64,000 nucleotides of DNA from Paenibacillus herberti (GTDB lineage Bacteria > Bacillota > Bacilli > Paenibacillales > Paenibacillaceae). Shown piece by piece: positions 18,436 to 26,920 of the stretch. The stretch is from positions 37,027 to 101,026 of the forward strand of contig NZ_NMUQ01000003.1 in the NCBI RefSeq assembly GCF_002233675.1, given 5' to 3'. The translations under genes and the position numbers were made by a program. Within the stretch, counting starts at the first letter, position 1. Each line of letters begins with the position of its first letter. Below the pieces are notes generated by a model. It was not told the DNA's origin. It saw nothing but the letters and a program-made list of their open reading frames with translations, and did not search any database.

Positions 18436-18913
18436 AAGTAGGGGTCGGAGACTAGAGAAATATTAGAGATGGCCGAGGTTTGGTATTGACCAAACCATTT
18501 GATTTTCAAGTGGAGTGCGATGAAGCAGGAAACATCACTGCCGTGGTGTATTAGTATAAAAAAAGGTAATGTATCAGTGCTATCCTGTTGAAATTAAGTG
18601 AAAATATATTAGCAATTGTATCTACTCTCAAGAAACCAACCCTATTGTAATAATCAGGAACAAACTTTAATGTCATCGGGTTATGAAAGTGCTTTTCTTA
18701 GACACAAACTATAATGTAAAATTTAATAGAGACCAAAACTCGAAAAAAGCTTGATTCTAAAGGATTTATCAGTAATCAACTATAATGTCATTGAACAATT
18801 GTTGTCAGATTACAACAAATAAAGTGTTACTATCTGGAAATAAAGTATAAGACCCAGAAAATAAAGTTGTAGACTGATGGATATATTAGATAACCAGAGC
18901 TACTTCTGTAAAT
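18436..18913. repeat. Non-coding stretch with repeated 12-18 bp motifs
   Basis: No full gene is visible. A short frame at 18486-18554 (..FDFQVECDEAGNITAVVY) looks like the tail of a lost gene that I do not recognise. After it come three direct copies of AACTWTAATGTM (about 18663, 18716 and 18779) and three copies of AATAAAGTN2TA in line (about 18819, 18839 and 18859). Such arrays look like transposase-binding sites at the end of a Tn7-like or similar element, but no matching transposase is in the window. Confidence 0.5.
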
Positions 18914-18947
18914 CCCTTAATTATGCGAATAATTAAGGGGTTTTTTT
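18914..18947 (+). terminator. Hairpin terminator
   Basis: CCCTTAATTATGCGAATAATTAAGGGG forms a stem, followed by seven T. The upstream transcription unit it served may be the Lamassu-like operon or a lost gene. Confidence 0.75.
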
Positions 18948-19149
18948 GTATTCTGGAGCAGAAAGGGTTTCAATTTATGCAACACTTCGTAATAAAATTT
19001 ATGCGATTTAAATGGGCTGTTAAATGTCGAAACGACAGCTTTTTATTCAGTGTGTCTTAGCGAGGATTGCTGAGCCATTAAGGGCCATGGCCTTTAGCTA
19101 TAGCTTTTTCTACCCTGCTACAAAAATCGATTAGAATGAAATATAGAAG

Positions 19150-19326
19150 CATCTCACTATCCAACCGATTGGGAGCAAATGATGGTCGATGTCACCATCA
19201 TCCGCAACCATGAACATGGAATGGACGAAAAAGGGCAAGACTTGCAAGCGATCTGGAGGATTTACCGCCAAAATACAGGCGATAGTGGATGCGCTTGGAT
19301 ATCCGCAGTGTTTCGAATTGACTTGA
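19150..19326 (+). pseudogene. IS5-family transposase remnant
   Basis: A short decayed stretch. One frame gives VDVTIIRNH, like the catalytic DSTIVRAH motif. The next frame gives RSGGFTAKIQAIVDALGYP, the conserved block after it in IS5-group (IS427-type) transposases. At least one frameshift separates them and a stop (TGA) ends the piece at about 19324. Both flanking parts of the gene are missing. Confidence 0.65.
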
Positions 19327-19438
19327 GGATAATATGATTTGTTCACTAGCTATCGACTTCTCATAGACTAGATTACTGCACGAGTGAAGTGTTTACTGAT
19401 CGCACTACTACGAAAGAATTCCAATTTAGTGGGGGATT

Positions 19439-19633
19439 ATCGAGATATCGCAACAAGAAGATGTCAAATATGTGGCGTATGAAATTGCAGAGAAAAACCA
19501 AAAGAACCTTGATCGTCTGACCAGCATCTATGAGACGATCAGGAAAGGCAACATCGTCTTTGGTCGAATGGAGCGTATCCAAAGGAAAGCAAGGTGTAAA
19601 ACATGTTTGATTACGATCGCAGAGCGCATTTAA
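19439..19633 (+). pseudogene. Tn554-type tnpB remnant (C-terminal tail)
   Basis: The frame reads ..DVKYVAYEIAEKNQKNLD.. and ..IRKGNIVFGRMERIQRK, which resembles the C-terminal tail of the TnpB tyrosine recombinase of Tn554-like transposons. It overlaps the start of the tnpC-like gene by about 30 bases, as the intact genes do. Catalytic parts of tnpB and all of tnpA are missing, so the element is dead. Identification depends on the adjacent tnpC-like gene. Confidence 0.6.
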
Positions 19634-19983
19634 AGCAGGTTCATGAGGCTCGCAAAGCAAAGACAATACAAAGAGTGGATGAGTCGATTAGACGGCTTTT
19701 AAAAGCTAAGGAGGGCATCAATTTTAATAGCGTGGCAGTTGATGCTGGAGTTAGCAAAGCAACACTCTATAACAATCCCGAGTTACGTGTACGCATTGAA
19801 TCGCTTCGTCAGCAGCAAGCTCAGATGCCGTCACCAAAACAAATCAAGCAAGAGATGGATGAAAACAATAAGGACGCCATCATTGCTTCGCTAAAACGTA
19901 AGATGAAGAAGCTCGAAGAAGAAAATAATAAGTTGCGAGAACAACTTAAGTTTTCCTATGCGGAGGTCTATCAAAAGATCTGA
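19603..19983 (+). CDS. tnpC: Tn554 TnpC-like (DUF6262) protein
   Basis: Small accessory protein of Tn554-like transposons, 126 residues. The N-terminal half has a helix-turn-helix-like block (INFNSVAVDAGVSKATLYNN), followed by a coiled coil rich in Lys and Glu (about 85-118). In Tn554, TnpC influences orientation and frequency of transposition. Here it is complete but orphaned: only the tail of tnpB precedes it and no tnpA is present, so it can have no partner unless another copy exists elsewhere. The start ATG lies inside the tnpB tail. Confidence 0.75.
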   Translation: MFDYDRRAHLKQVHEARKAKTIQRVDESIRRLLKAKEGINFNSVAVDAGVSKATLYNNPELRVRIESLRQQQAQMPSPKQIKQEMDENNKDAIIASLKRKMKKLEEENNKLREQLKFSYAEVYQKI

Positions 19984-20454
19984 CACAATGCTCTTCCCTC
20001 TCGGCTTGAGCTGAACTAGGTAGGATACTTGAGCAACAAGTTGAAATACCGAAGAATCAGTCTTATTACGGTTCTTTGCTCAACTAACGGGAGGTTAGTT
20101 GAATACTGACGTTCACTTTAGTCATTAACGATGAATTTATAGATTCTGAAATTACAAAAAATGTGCTTGGAATGTTACCAATCAAGCCAGAATAAAGAGA
20201 GGAGGAATAAAGGGGTTTTTTGCGCTCCATTGAATTAGTAAATGGAGGGCTAACAGCGAAGAGGAGGAAACGTTTTTGAATAATAAGATTGCAAATGCTA
20301 TGCTCTATGCAAAGTCTATATTATGACCTTGGCGGTTATTTACATGGAGCTAAAAAATTAACCGCCTGTTTTCTCTCCAATCGGGGTGAAAACAGTTTAT
20401 AGTATAGATTTTGCTACCTTAAAATTTATTTTCATTTTAAGGAGTAGAACTATA
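19984..20454. other. Gap after tnpC-like gene, with a CTAACG-type hairpin
   Basis: No real gene seen. CAACTAAC-GGGAG-GTTAGTTG at 20081-20101 is a hairpin of the same type as those at 24808 and 25661. A short frame ending at about 20196 (..NDEFIDSEITKNVLGMLPIKPE) may be the remnant of a lost gene. GGAG-rich patches at 20200-20275 lead to no open frame. Confidence 0.4.
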
Positions 20455-20724
20455 TTGAAGTATACAAGCGCCGAATCTGTTTTTCCTGAAAAGTTGCTAT
20501 TGGAAATACAGAAGTACGTACAAGGTCGTATGATTTATATCCCCAATTCTGTAGGTTCACGCAAAAAGTGGGGAGAAAAATCGGGGAACAGAGCGTACTT
20601 GAACGATCGCAATAGACAAATTCGCTGTCTTTTTGATGAAGGCTTATCGATTGAACGGTTATCGGATATGTTCAGTCTTTCTCAAGATAGCATCAAAAAA
20701 ATCGTTTACTCAAAAAATAGATAG
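20455..20724 (+). CDS. CD3324 family helix-turn-helix protein
   Basis: Small protein of 89 residues in the CD3324 family, probably a DNA-binding regulator. It has the family pattern of a conserved N-terminal block (LLLEIQKYVQG..IYIP), then RKKWGEKSGNR, and a C-terminal helix-turn-helix (GLSIERLSDMFSLSQDSIKK). I start it at TTG 20455 because AAGGAG lies at 20439-20444 and family members begin at this point; an ATG at 20386 would add 23 unrelated residues. A terminator follows directly. Its target is unknown. Confidence 0.75.
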   Translation: MKYTSAESVFPEKLLLEIQKYVQGRMIYIPNSVGSRKKWGEKSGNRAYLNDRNRQIRCLFDEGLSIERLSDMFSLSQDSIKKIVYSKNR

Positions 20725-20730
20725 AAAATC

Positions 20731-20763
20731 AGGTTTGTCGGAAATTTCCGGCGAACCTTTTTT
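20731..20763 (+). terminator. Hairpin terminator after the CD3324 gene
   Basis: AGGTTTGTCGGA pairs with TCCGGCGAACCT (G-U pairs allowed), followed by six T. Confidence 0.75.
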
Positions 20764-20873
20764 ATGTTCAATTCGATTAGGAAATGTTCTTTATATATTT
20801 ATCAACCTCAACTCAATCTATAATTTATTTCATAAGAATGTTTAAGACTGAAGGTTGAAAGAGGTACCTCGGG

Positions 20874-22343
20874 ATGGATCCTAACTTCGATTTAAGTAAA
20901 ACAATCAGCGAAGAAGTCACGATTCTAGAATTACAGGATGCTATGAACCGTGGGGAATTGACTTCAAGAGAGCTGGTTATGCATTATTTGTACCGCATCG
21001 CCACTTTGGACCAAAGCGGACCGCACATAAACTCGGTGTTGGAAATCAATCCGGATGCGATTTTTATTGCAGAAGCATTAGACAATGAAAGAAAAGGAAC
21101 GGGAGCAAGGAGTTCTATTCATGGCGTTCCTGTGTTACTGAAAGGAAATATTGAAACCAAGGACAAGATGCGTACAAGCGCAGGAGCTTTAGCTTTGGAG
21201 CATCATGTAAGTCCAAAAGATGCATTTCTTGTTCGGAAACTGAGAGACGCTGGTGCAATTATTTTGGGAAAAACGAATTTGACTGAATGGGCGAATGGCA
21301 TGTCGTCTTCTATGTGGGCCGGATACAGCGCTTTAGGCGGGCAAACCAAAAATCCCTACGGCGATCATTTTCCCGGGGGATCCAGTACGGGATCAGCTGC
21401 AGCCGTTGCTGCTCATTTTACGACGGTCGCTGTCGGAACCGAGACTTCGGCTTCCATATTAAGCCCTGCCGTACAGAATGCGATTGTTGGAATCAAGCCA
21501 ACCGCAGGTTTGATAAGCCGTTCAGGAGTCATTCCTTGGAGCTATTCTCAAGATACGGCGGGGCCAATGGCAAGGACTGTGACCGATGCGGCCATCTTAT
21601 TGACTACTCTGGCAGGTAAAGATGAGAATGATCCTTCCACTTGGCGAAATGAACTTTCTAATACTGACTATACCGCATTTTTGAATAAAGACGGGTTATG
21701 GACGGCGACCATTGGCATATACAGAAATGTCCCCTCTGAGAAGTTCCGTGACCTTGGCGAATATGATGAACAATTATTTAACGATGCTATAGCAATAATT
21801 AGAGAGTCTGGGGCCAAAGTAATAGACGATATTGAAATTCCTTCTTTCCTTAGAGAGTGGGAGCATAATAAGACGGGTTACGAATTTAAGCATGCCATTG
21901 ATCACTATTTGCAATGTCTCCCGGCACAATATCCTGTCCATGATTTAAATGAATTGATAGAATGGAATGAACGACATTCGCCAATGGCATTGAAATACGG
22001 ACAAGATAGATTACGTTATCATTCACAGTTCGATACCCCGTTAAAGAATCCGCAATACATTTTAGGGTCCATTACGGATTTGTATTACTCCCAAAATATG
22101 GGTATTGATTATACCCTGGAAACGCATGGGTTGGATGCAATCTTGTTTCCTTCCTATGTCGGTGCAGATATAAGCGCCAAAGCAGGTTATCCATCCATTG
22201 CAGTGCCTGCGGGGTTTCAAAGTAACGGGAGGACATTCGGTATTACTTTCGCAGGAACGGCATTTAGCGAATCGAAACTTATACAAATTGCATATGCATT
22301 CGAACAAAAAACGAAACACAGAAAAATGCCGAATCTCAATTAG
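20874..22343 (+). CDS. Amidase signature family hydrolase
   Basis: Cytoplasmic amide hydrolase of 489 residues, the usual length for the family. The Ser-cisSer-Lys site is readable: Lys90 in VLLKGNIETKD, the GGSSTGSAAAVA loop with the cis-Ser at 171, and the nucleophile Ser194 in GTETSASILSPA. The last motif normally reads GTDTGGSIR.P, so Asp is Glu and Gly-Gly is Ser-Ala here, a moderate departure seen in members related to peptide or nylon-oligomer amidases. The substrate cannot be told. It is a single gene between mobile-element remnants and an IS110 copy. Confidence 0.85.
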   Translation: MDPNFDLSKTISEEVTILELQDAMNRGELTSRELVMHYLYRIATLDQSGPHINSVLEINPDAIFIAEALDNERKGTGARSSIHGVPVLLKGNIETKDKMRTSAGALALEHHVSPKDAFLVRKLRDAGAIILGKTNLTEWANGMSSSMWAGYSALGGQTKNPYGDHFPGGSSTGSAAAVAAHFTTVAVGTETSASILSPAVQNAIVGIKPTAGLISRSGVIPWSYSQDTAGPMARTVTDAAILLTTLAGKDENDPSTWRNELSNTDYTAFLNKDGLWTATIGIYRNVPSEKFRDLGEYDEQLFNDAIAIIRESGAKVIDDIEIPSFLREWEHNKTGYEFKHAIDHYLQCLPAQYPVHDLNELIEWNERHSPMALKYGQDRLRYHSQFDTPLKNPQYILGSITDLYYSQNMGIDYTLETHGLDAILFPSYVGADISAKAGYPSIAVPAGFQSNGRTFGITFAGTAFSESKLIQIAYAFEQKTKHRKMPNLN

Positions 22344-22468
22344 GAATCAAGAAAAGGAGCTATTCCTGTAATGAAGTAATTTGAGCTTTGAGCAAAAAAG
22401 CGCCACTTAGTATACTGGGAATCGTGTTCCGCCAAAGAACAAATTCCAATACGAAAGAGGCGCTCATT

Positions 22469-23767
22469 ATGAAGTATAAATTGAAGCAGAAACAGAATCA
22501 ACGTATCACACGAATTAACGAAGCAACACTGGTTGTCGGAGCAGATATTGCCAAGAAGGTTCATGTCGCTCGTGCGGTAGACTTTCGAGGGATCGAACTC
22601 GGCAAAGATTGCGTCTTCCATAATGACGCAGAAGGGTTGACGAAGCTATCGGCGTGGATGAAAGAGCTCGGGCAAGCACACGGCAAGACCGAAATCATGT
22701 TTGGCATCGAGCCTACCGGACACTACTGGTTTCCTCTCGCAGCTTTCTTGCAAGAACAAGGGATTCAAGTCGTTGTCGTCAATCCGTCTCATGTAAATAA
22801 GACGAAAGAGCTTGAGGACAATTCGCCGACGAAAAGCGATTACAAGGACGCGAAAGTCATCGCCGATTTGATTCGGAACGGGAAGTACTCCGAACCTAAA
22901 CTACCGACCAAGGAATACGCGGATTTGCGCATCCTCATGAATTTGCGTGAGAAAGTATCTGCAAGCCTAACGCAAGCAAAAGGGCGCATCGGCAATTGGT
23001 TCGACCGGTTTTTCCCGGAGTACTCCCGTGTCTTCAAGAATTGGGATGGGAAAGCGTCGCTCATGAGCATGCGGAAGTTTCCGTTGCCCGCCGACATCGT
23101 CGCTATGGGAGCCAGAGACGTCCTGGCCCACTGGAAGACGGATGTGAAGCGCGGCGTAGGGATCAAGCGCGCGGAAGCGCTACTCGTTGCTGCCACCACT
23201 TCCATCGGTCTGACGGAGGGAACGGTTGCAGCACGAATGGAGCTTAGCACGCTCCTGAGCCAGTTCGAGCTTTTCAGCGAACAGCTCGAACAAATCATGG
23301 AGCAAGTCATGGTGATCCTGGATAGCATTCCGGGAGCCGCACAAATGCTGACCGTACCGGGAGTTGGAGCGATCACCGTCGCTGGATTTTTAGCGGAAGT
23401 TGGGGATTTGAACAACTACGATCACGGTCAACAAATCATTCGACTGGCAGGGCTGAATCTCAAAGAGAACAGCTCCGGCAAGCGCAAAGGCAGAACCTCC
23501 ATTACCAAACGAGGGCGATCGCGGCTTAGGGCGCTGTTGTTCCGCGCGGTAATGCCGATGGTGGCGAAGAACGAGGCGTTCAAAGCGCTGCACAAGCACT
23601 ATACAACGCGAAGTCAGAATCCGCTGAAGAAGAAACAATCGCTCATCGCCTTGTGCGGGAAGTTGATTCGGGTCTTGCATACGCTTGGAACCAAACAGAA
23701 GGCATACAACGCTGTAGATGTAATCGGGCCGGTTCGACAGTCTCAGATGCACCAAGCGGCTGCTTAA
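22469..23767 (+). CDS. IS110 family transposase (DEDD recombinase)
   Basis: RNA-guided recombinase of 432 residues. The RuvC-like DEDD site is visible: Asp26 in VGADIAKK, Glu81 in GIEPTGHYW, and Asp124 and Asp127 in SDYKDAKVIADL. The C-terminal Tnp20 domain (LTVPGVGAITVAGFLAEVGDL onward) carries the Ser-containing SGKRKGRTSITKRGRSRLR segment. I start at ATG 22469 after AAAGAGGCGCTC; an earlier in-frame start would add 27 residues of non-conserved sequence. IS110 elements lack ordinary terminal repeats, so the exact ends are not determined. The upstream amidase is not interrupted. Confidence 0.92.
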   Translation: MKYKLKQKQNQRITRINEATLVVGADIAKKVHVARAVDFRGIELGKDCVFHNDAEGLTKLSAWMKELGQAHGKTEIMFGIEPTGHYWFPLAAFLQEQGIQVVVVNPSHVNKTKELEDNSPTKSDYKDAKVIADLIRNGKYSEPKLPTKEYADLRILMNLREKVSASLTQAKGRIGNWFDRFFPEYSRVFKNWDGKASLMSMRKFPLPADIVAMGARDVLAHWKTDVKRGVGIKRAEALLVAATTSIGLTEGTVAARMELSTLLSQFELFSEQLEQIMEQVMVILDSIPGAAQMLTVPGVGAITVAGFLAEVGDLNNYDHGQQIIRLAGLNLKENSSGKRKGRTSITKRGRSRLRALLFRAVMPMVAKNEAFKALHKHYTTRSQNPLKKKQSLIALCGKLIRVLHTLGTKQKAYNAVDVIGPVRQSQMHQAAA

Positions 23768-23985
23768 GCAAGAAGCACAACTCCTGGACATTTACGATTC
23801 AACGTAAGCAACGAAGACAACGGAAGCACCGGAGAAGCCGAAGCACAATATTCCATAAGGGCAACGACCCCGTAAAGGAGCAAGAATCGGCATCCACCCC
23901 TTGAGAGGTAGAACGAAGGAATGTAAGGGCATAGACCCAGCGTGACATGGGAGGGTAAACCCCGAGGGCGAAATGTGGAGATCCA
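23768..23985 (+). ncRNA. Candidate IS110 bridge/seek RNA region
   Basis: The ~220 bases after the transposase stop are unusually rich in short stem-forming blocks (for example GGGCAACGACCCC, CACCCCTTGAGAGGTAG and GGGCATAGACCC), with no open frame of value. IS1111-group members carry their guide RNA here. The 5' side of the gene has at most 125 bases. Not folded; a proposal only. Confidence 0.35.
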
Positions 23986-24182
23986 CTGTGCGATCATATC
24001 CACCATCTCACAGTTTTGGACCCCTAAGCGATCCTAAACTCTGTTCCCGCCTACGCGCTTACAGGAAATCTGGGTGCAGATCACCTTCTCCACCAATACC
24101 TCTTCAAATGTCGAAGTTGAAATACTGCGAATTAGCGAGAAAACAGGAGAAAACATTACTTTATAGTGGGAGGATATGCTGC

Positions 24183-24659
24183 ATGATTTCATTAAGAAAA
24201 GTAACTCTCGAAAACCGACAAGACATTTTTGATTTAGAAGTTTCGGAAGCCCAACGGCATTTCGTTGCGTCCAATCTGGCTAGCCTAGCTACTTGTTACG
24301 TCCTAGCGACGAATGGCGGACATCCATTTCCGTTTGCCATTTATTCGGATGAACAGGCGGTCGGTTTTGTGATGTTGACTTATCGAATAACCGGTTATGA
24401 TCTTCCGTCGATCGGCCTCGATAGCTACTGCATATTGCGACTGATGATTGATAAGAAGTTCCAAAATAGGGGTTATGGTCGGGAGGCAATGAAACGTTGC
24501 TTAGAATTCATCCGTACTTTTCCAGCCGGGCCGGCGCAATTCTGTTGGACTTCTTATGAGGCAGAGAATATCGTTGCTAAAAAACTTTATGATAGTTTTG
24601 GCTTCCAAGAAAACGGAGAAATTTTCTACGGCGAGTCCATATCCATTTTACGCCTTTGA
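24183..24659 (+). CDS. GNAT family N-acetyltransferase
   Basis: Acetyl-CoA-dependent N-acetyltransferase of 158 residues, of the spermine/spermidine or ribosomal-protein acetyltransferase type. The fold is readable: N-terminal ISLRKVTLEN strand, central FAIYSDEQAVGFVMLTY, and motif A around LRLMIDKKFQNRGYGREAM with the acetyl-CoA loop Q-N-R-G-Y-G. It ends with the usual AKKLYDSFGFQENGE block. ATG 24183 is supported by GGGAGG at 24168-24173. The substrate is not determinable. A terminator at 24701 closes the unit. Confidence 0.82.
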   Translation: MISLRKVTLENRQDIFDLEVSEAQRHFVASNLASLATCYVLATNGGHPFPFAIYSDEQAVGFVMLTYRITGYDLPSIGLDSYCILRLMIDKKFQNRGYGREAMKRCLEFIRTFPAGPAQFCWTSYEAENIVAKKLYDSFGFQENGEIFYGESISILRL

Positions 24660-24700
24660 TGTTGCAAGTATTAAGCTAACAGGGAACGATAGTTAAATAT

Positions 24701-24747
24701 AAAGGGTTCCACATATTGTTCATGACTAATATGCGGAACCCTTTATT
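24701..24747 (+). terminator. Hairpin terminator after the GNAT gene
   Basis: A 17-bp stem (24701-24717 with 24728-24744, one mismatch) starting AAAGGGTTCC, followed by TTATTATAT. Confidence 0.75.
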
Positions 24748-24786
24748 ATATCTGACTTTTTTATATTTAGCTCTTGATAACACGGT

Positions 24787-24830
24787 AAAATAAAGTTGTA
24801 GACTGGCGCCCGTTAGTTAAGCTAACGGGC
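24787..24830. repeat. Repeat motif plus CTAACG-type hairpin
   Basis: AAAATAAAGTTGTAGACTG (24787-24805) is an exact 19-base copy of 18858-18876. It is followed at once by the hairpin GCCCGTTAG-TTAAG-CTAACGGGC (24808-24830). The same two kinds of element recur near 25.7 kb. Confidence 0.7.
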
Positions 24831-24931
24831 AGATTAGTGTAACAAATGGTAATTTATGACGTCTATATAGTTAAGAGGAAATATGTATACTCGTATGCAA
24901 TAGAATATGGCTATTTGGGGGAGTACAGTCA

Positions 24932-25651
24932 ATGAAAAAGTATTATTATGACGAACATGAAGATACATATCAAAAAATGAAAAATGGAAATATATCCGCT
25001 TGGGACGAATTTCATGATCCCACCAACTACAGCTTTGATATTTTTATGATGCGTCCTTTTTTAGAAAAAGCATTCAGCATTATTAATATTAATGAATTTG
25101 CACTTCAAGCTTTCGAATATGGCTGTGGGACAGGAGCTGGAGCTTGTTATTTAGCGAATAAGGGTTTCACTGTTGATGCGGTAGATATTTCTCCGACAGC
25201 CATAGAAATTGCTAATGAAATTGCTAAAAATAAGGGGATAGTGATAAATTTCCGAGTTCAAGATTTATTAGGGTTACCGAAGCTTGATAAGAAATATGAC
25301 CTTATCTTAGATAATTATTGCTTACAAAGTATCGTTACGGATGATGATCGAAAGAAGCTTTTTTCTATAGTATCGTCTGGTTTAAAGGATTCAGGATACT
25401 ATATAGTTTCATCTGCTATATATAATGAAACTCGAAGTTACAAAAATAGTTTTTATGATGCTAATTCAGGGATAGCTTATGATAAAGTTCAAGACCCCAA
25501 AGGATATGGTACGGCGGCAACTTTGATCAATGGCGAATGGTGGTTACCACATCGTAGACATCTAAAAAAAGATGTTCTAAGGCAAGAATTACAAAGTGCT
25601 GGATTTAAGGTCGTCTTTCAAGAAGGTGGGAACTTCATCTTAAAAATTTAG
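24932..25651 (+). CDS. Class I SAM-dependent methyltransferase
   Basis: Methyltransferase of 239 residues using S-adenosylmethionine. Motif I is FEYGCGTGAGACYLA (about 62-76), followed by the acidic strand end VDAVDIS and motif IV-like DLILDNYCLQSI. The C-terminal third, with a WWLPHRRHL segment, is not one I recognise and may set the substrate. AT-rich composition and flanking repeat elements on both sides suggest acquired cargo. ATG 24932 follows GGGGGAG. No partner gene is adjacent. Confidence 0.8.
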   Translation: MKKYYYDEHEDTYQKMKNGNISAWDEFHDPTNYSFDIFMMRPFLEKAFSIININEFALQAFEYGCGTGAGACYLANKGFTVDAVDISPTAIEIANEIAKNKGIVINFRVQDLLGLPKLDKKYDLILDNYCLQSIVTDDDRKKLFSIVSSGLKDSGYYIVSSAIYNETRSYKNSFYDANSGIAYDKVQDPKGYGTAATLINGEWWLPHRRHLKKDVLRQELQSAGFKVVFQEGGNFILKI

Positions 25652-25960
25652 AACCGCTCCTGAACTAACGAGAAACGTTAGTTCAATAAAGCAGCGGCAG
25701 TCTAAGACTTTATTTTCTCGTTCAGGGCTGCCGCTGGTGTACATATTGGGGTCAGTCTAAAACTTATTTCTCAAACGCTGACGATTTTCCAGCTCAAAAA
25801 CCGCGTCAAATCAACACCTCCAGTCTAATACATTATTTTCTTTGGACAATTGTTGTTTGCGAATAATAAAGATTTAGACTGAACGGCGTTGACGTCGGCC
25901 TGCATTCACGTTCCTTGTGCTTACGTATGGAAGCCCGCCTTTGCGCTCGGCACAACGACG
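25652..25960. repeat. Cluster of short non-coding repeats
   Basis: Gene-free. It holds a hairpin TGAACTAACG-AGAAA-CGTTAGTTCA (25661-25685), a longer hairpin with CAGCGGCAG/CTGCCGCTG arms (25692-25737), three direct copies of a CAGTCTAANACTTTATTTTC-like motif (25698, 25753 and 25821) and one inverted copy (25861-25881). The inverted copy mirrors the single copies at 18858 and 24787. Confidence 0.65.
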
Positions 25961-25964
25961 ACCG

Positions 25965-26007
25965 CCGGCATACGTAATATGCAACTGCTGCATATTACGT
26001 ATGCCGG
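25965..26007. repeat. Perfect 19-bp inverted repeat
   Basis: Arms CCGGCATACGTAATATGCA (25965-25983) and its exact complement (25989-26007) flank ACTGC. There is no T-run, so it is not a classical terminator. TTACGTATG also occurs at 25921. Confidence 0.8.
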
Positions 26008-26041
26008 GCGACCTGGAGTTCAATAGGCTGCTCAAGACTTA

Positions 26042-26093
26042 CCACCCCAGTATCATTGTTAGCTTGTTACAATGATACTGGGGTGGTTTTTTT
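26042..26093. terminator. Strong hairpin terminator
   Basis: Perfect 18-bp stem CCACCCCAGTATCATTGT / ACAATGATACTGGGGTGG with a 9-base loop, then seven T on the plus strand. Confidence 0.85.
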
Positions 26094-26211
26094 ATGTTCA
26101 TTAAATCAGTGCTCTGCAGTACACGGAGAATAATCTGCCGTTTGATAACCCTTGACTAACGATACTACAGATAGAACTGTATGAATTGCATTGCTTCCTT
26201 ACATAACGTTC

Positions 26212-26799
26212 TTACACTTGCAGCTTCAAATTGAGGGAAGCTTGCCATTGGGCCGCAACAAGGTCTGCCAGTTCATCAGGTGGCAGATCTTTTTCATTTT
26301 TTATCCAATGTAGGAGCACATGTAGCGCCTCTCCGCTTCGCGCGGCAATGAAATAGTCATATCGTCCCCACAGCTCATCATCCGCTTTGGCTCGTAACAT
26401 CACTACACTCTCTATTGTTCGAGACAAAGCGTCATGGATAAAGCCCGTTCGCTTTGCCTGAATCAGCCGTTGGATGACTATCGTATGGGTATCCCAAAAT
26501 CGCAAGAACGGTTTGATGAATACCGTTCTATTAATAGCGGTTTCGTCCCCATCGTTTTGCTCATAGTGTTGAATCATAACCTTTTTTAATTTCTCAAAAG
26601 TTTCATCGCAGTGAAGCCGCAAAATATCTTCAAGAGCGTCGAAGTTGCGATAAAATGTAGCACGTCCCATCTGGGCCTCACTAACTAATTCAACTACAGA
26701 AATATCAGCAAAATCTTTATGATGCATTAAATCCCACAGGGCCGATTTCAGCCTTTCAATTGATTGAATCGATCTCTTATCCTGCTTGATACGATACAT
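26212..26799 (-). CDS. TetR family transcriptional regulator
   Basis: Repressor of 195 residues. The N-terminal helix-turn-helix (ISVVELVSEAQMGRATFYRNF) is of the TetR class, followed by a helical ligand-binding domain with no motif that names the ligand. The gene is divergent from the HXXEE membrane-protein gene. A 14-bp palindrome lies in the 121-base region between them and is the obvious operator, so it probably represses itself and its neighbour. Start ATG with GGGAGGGG upstream on the minus strand. Confidence 0.85.
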   Translation of the reverse strand: MYRIKQDKRSIQSIERLKSALWDLMHHKDFADISVVELVSEAQMGRATFYRNFDALEDILRLHCDETFEKLKKVMIQHYEQNDGDETAINRTVFIKPFLRFWDTHTIVIQRLIQAKRTGFIHDALSRTIESVVMLRAKADDELWGRYDYFIAARSGEALHVLLHWIKNEKDLPPDELADLVAAQWQASLNLKLQV

Positions 26800-26873
26800 A
26801 ATGCCCCTCCCTGCCCCGAATATAGCTCAGGCATTTACGCAAAATAAATGGATACTGTACAATGAAATTATAC

Positions 26874-26887
26874 GAGACAAGTGTCTC
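26874..26887. promoter_or_regulatory. Probable TetR operator
   Basis: GAGACA-AG-TGTCTC, a perfect palindrome between two divergent genes, close upstream of the HXXEE gene start. Confidence 0.6.
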
Positions 26888-26920
26888 ACATAATTTCGCG
26901 AACATCAAGGAGGGTATACG

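Noticed and set aside
18655-18876. CRISPR array
   Set aside because: The repeats are only 12-18 bases, degenerate and too few, with no regular spacers and no cas genes.
22344-22468. Amidase gene interrupted by the IS110 element
   Set aside because: The amidase reads to a normal C-terminus and stop before the element.
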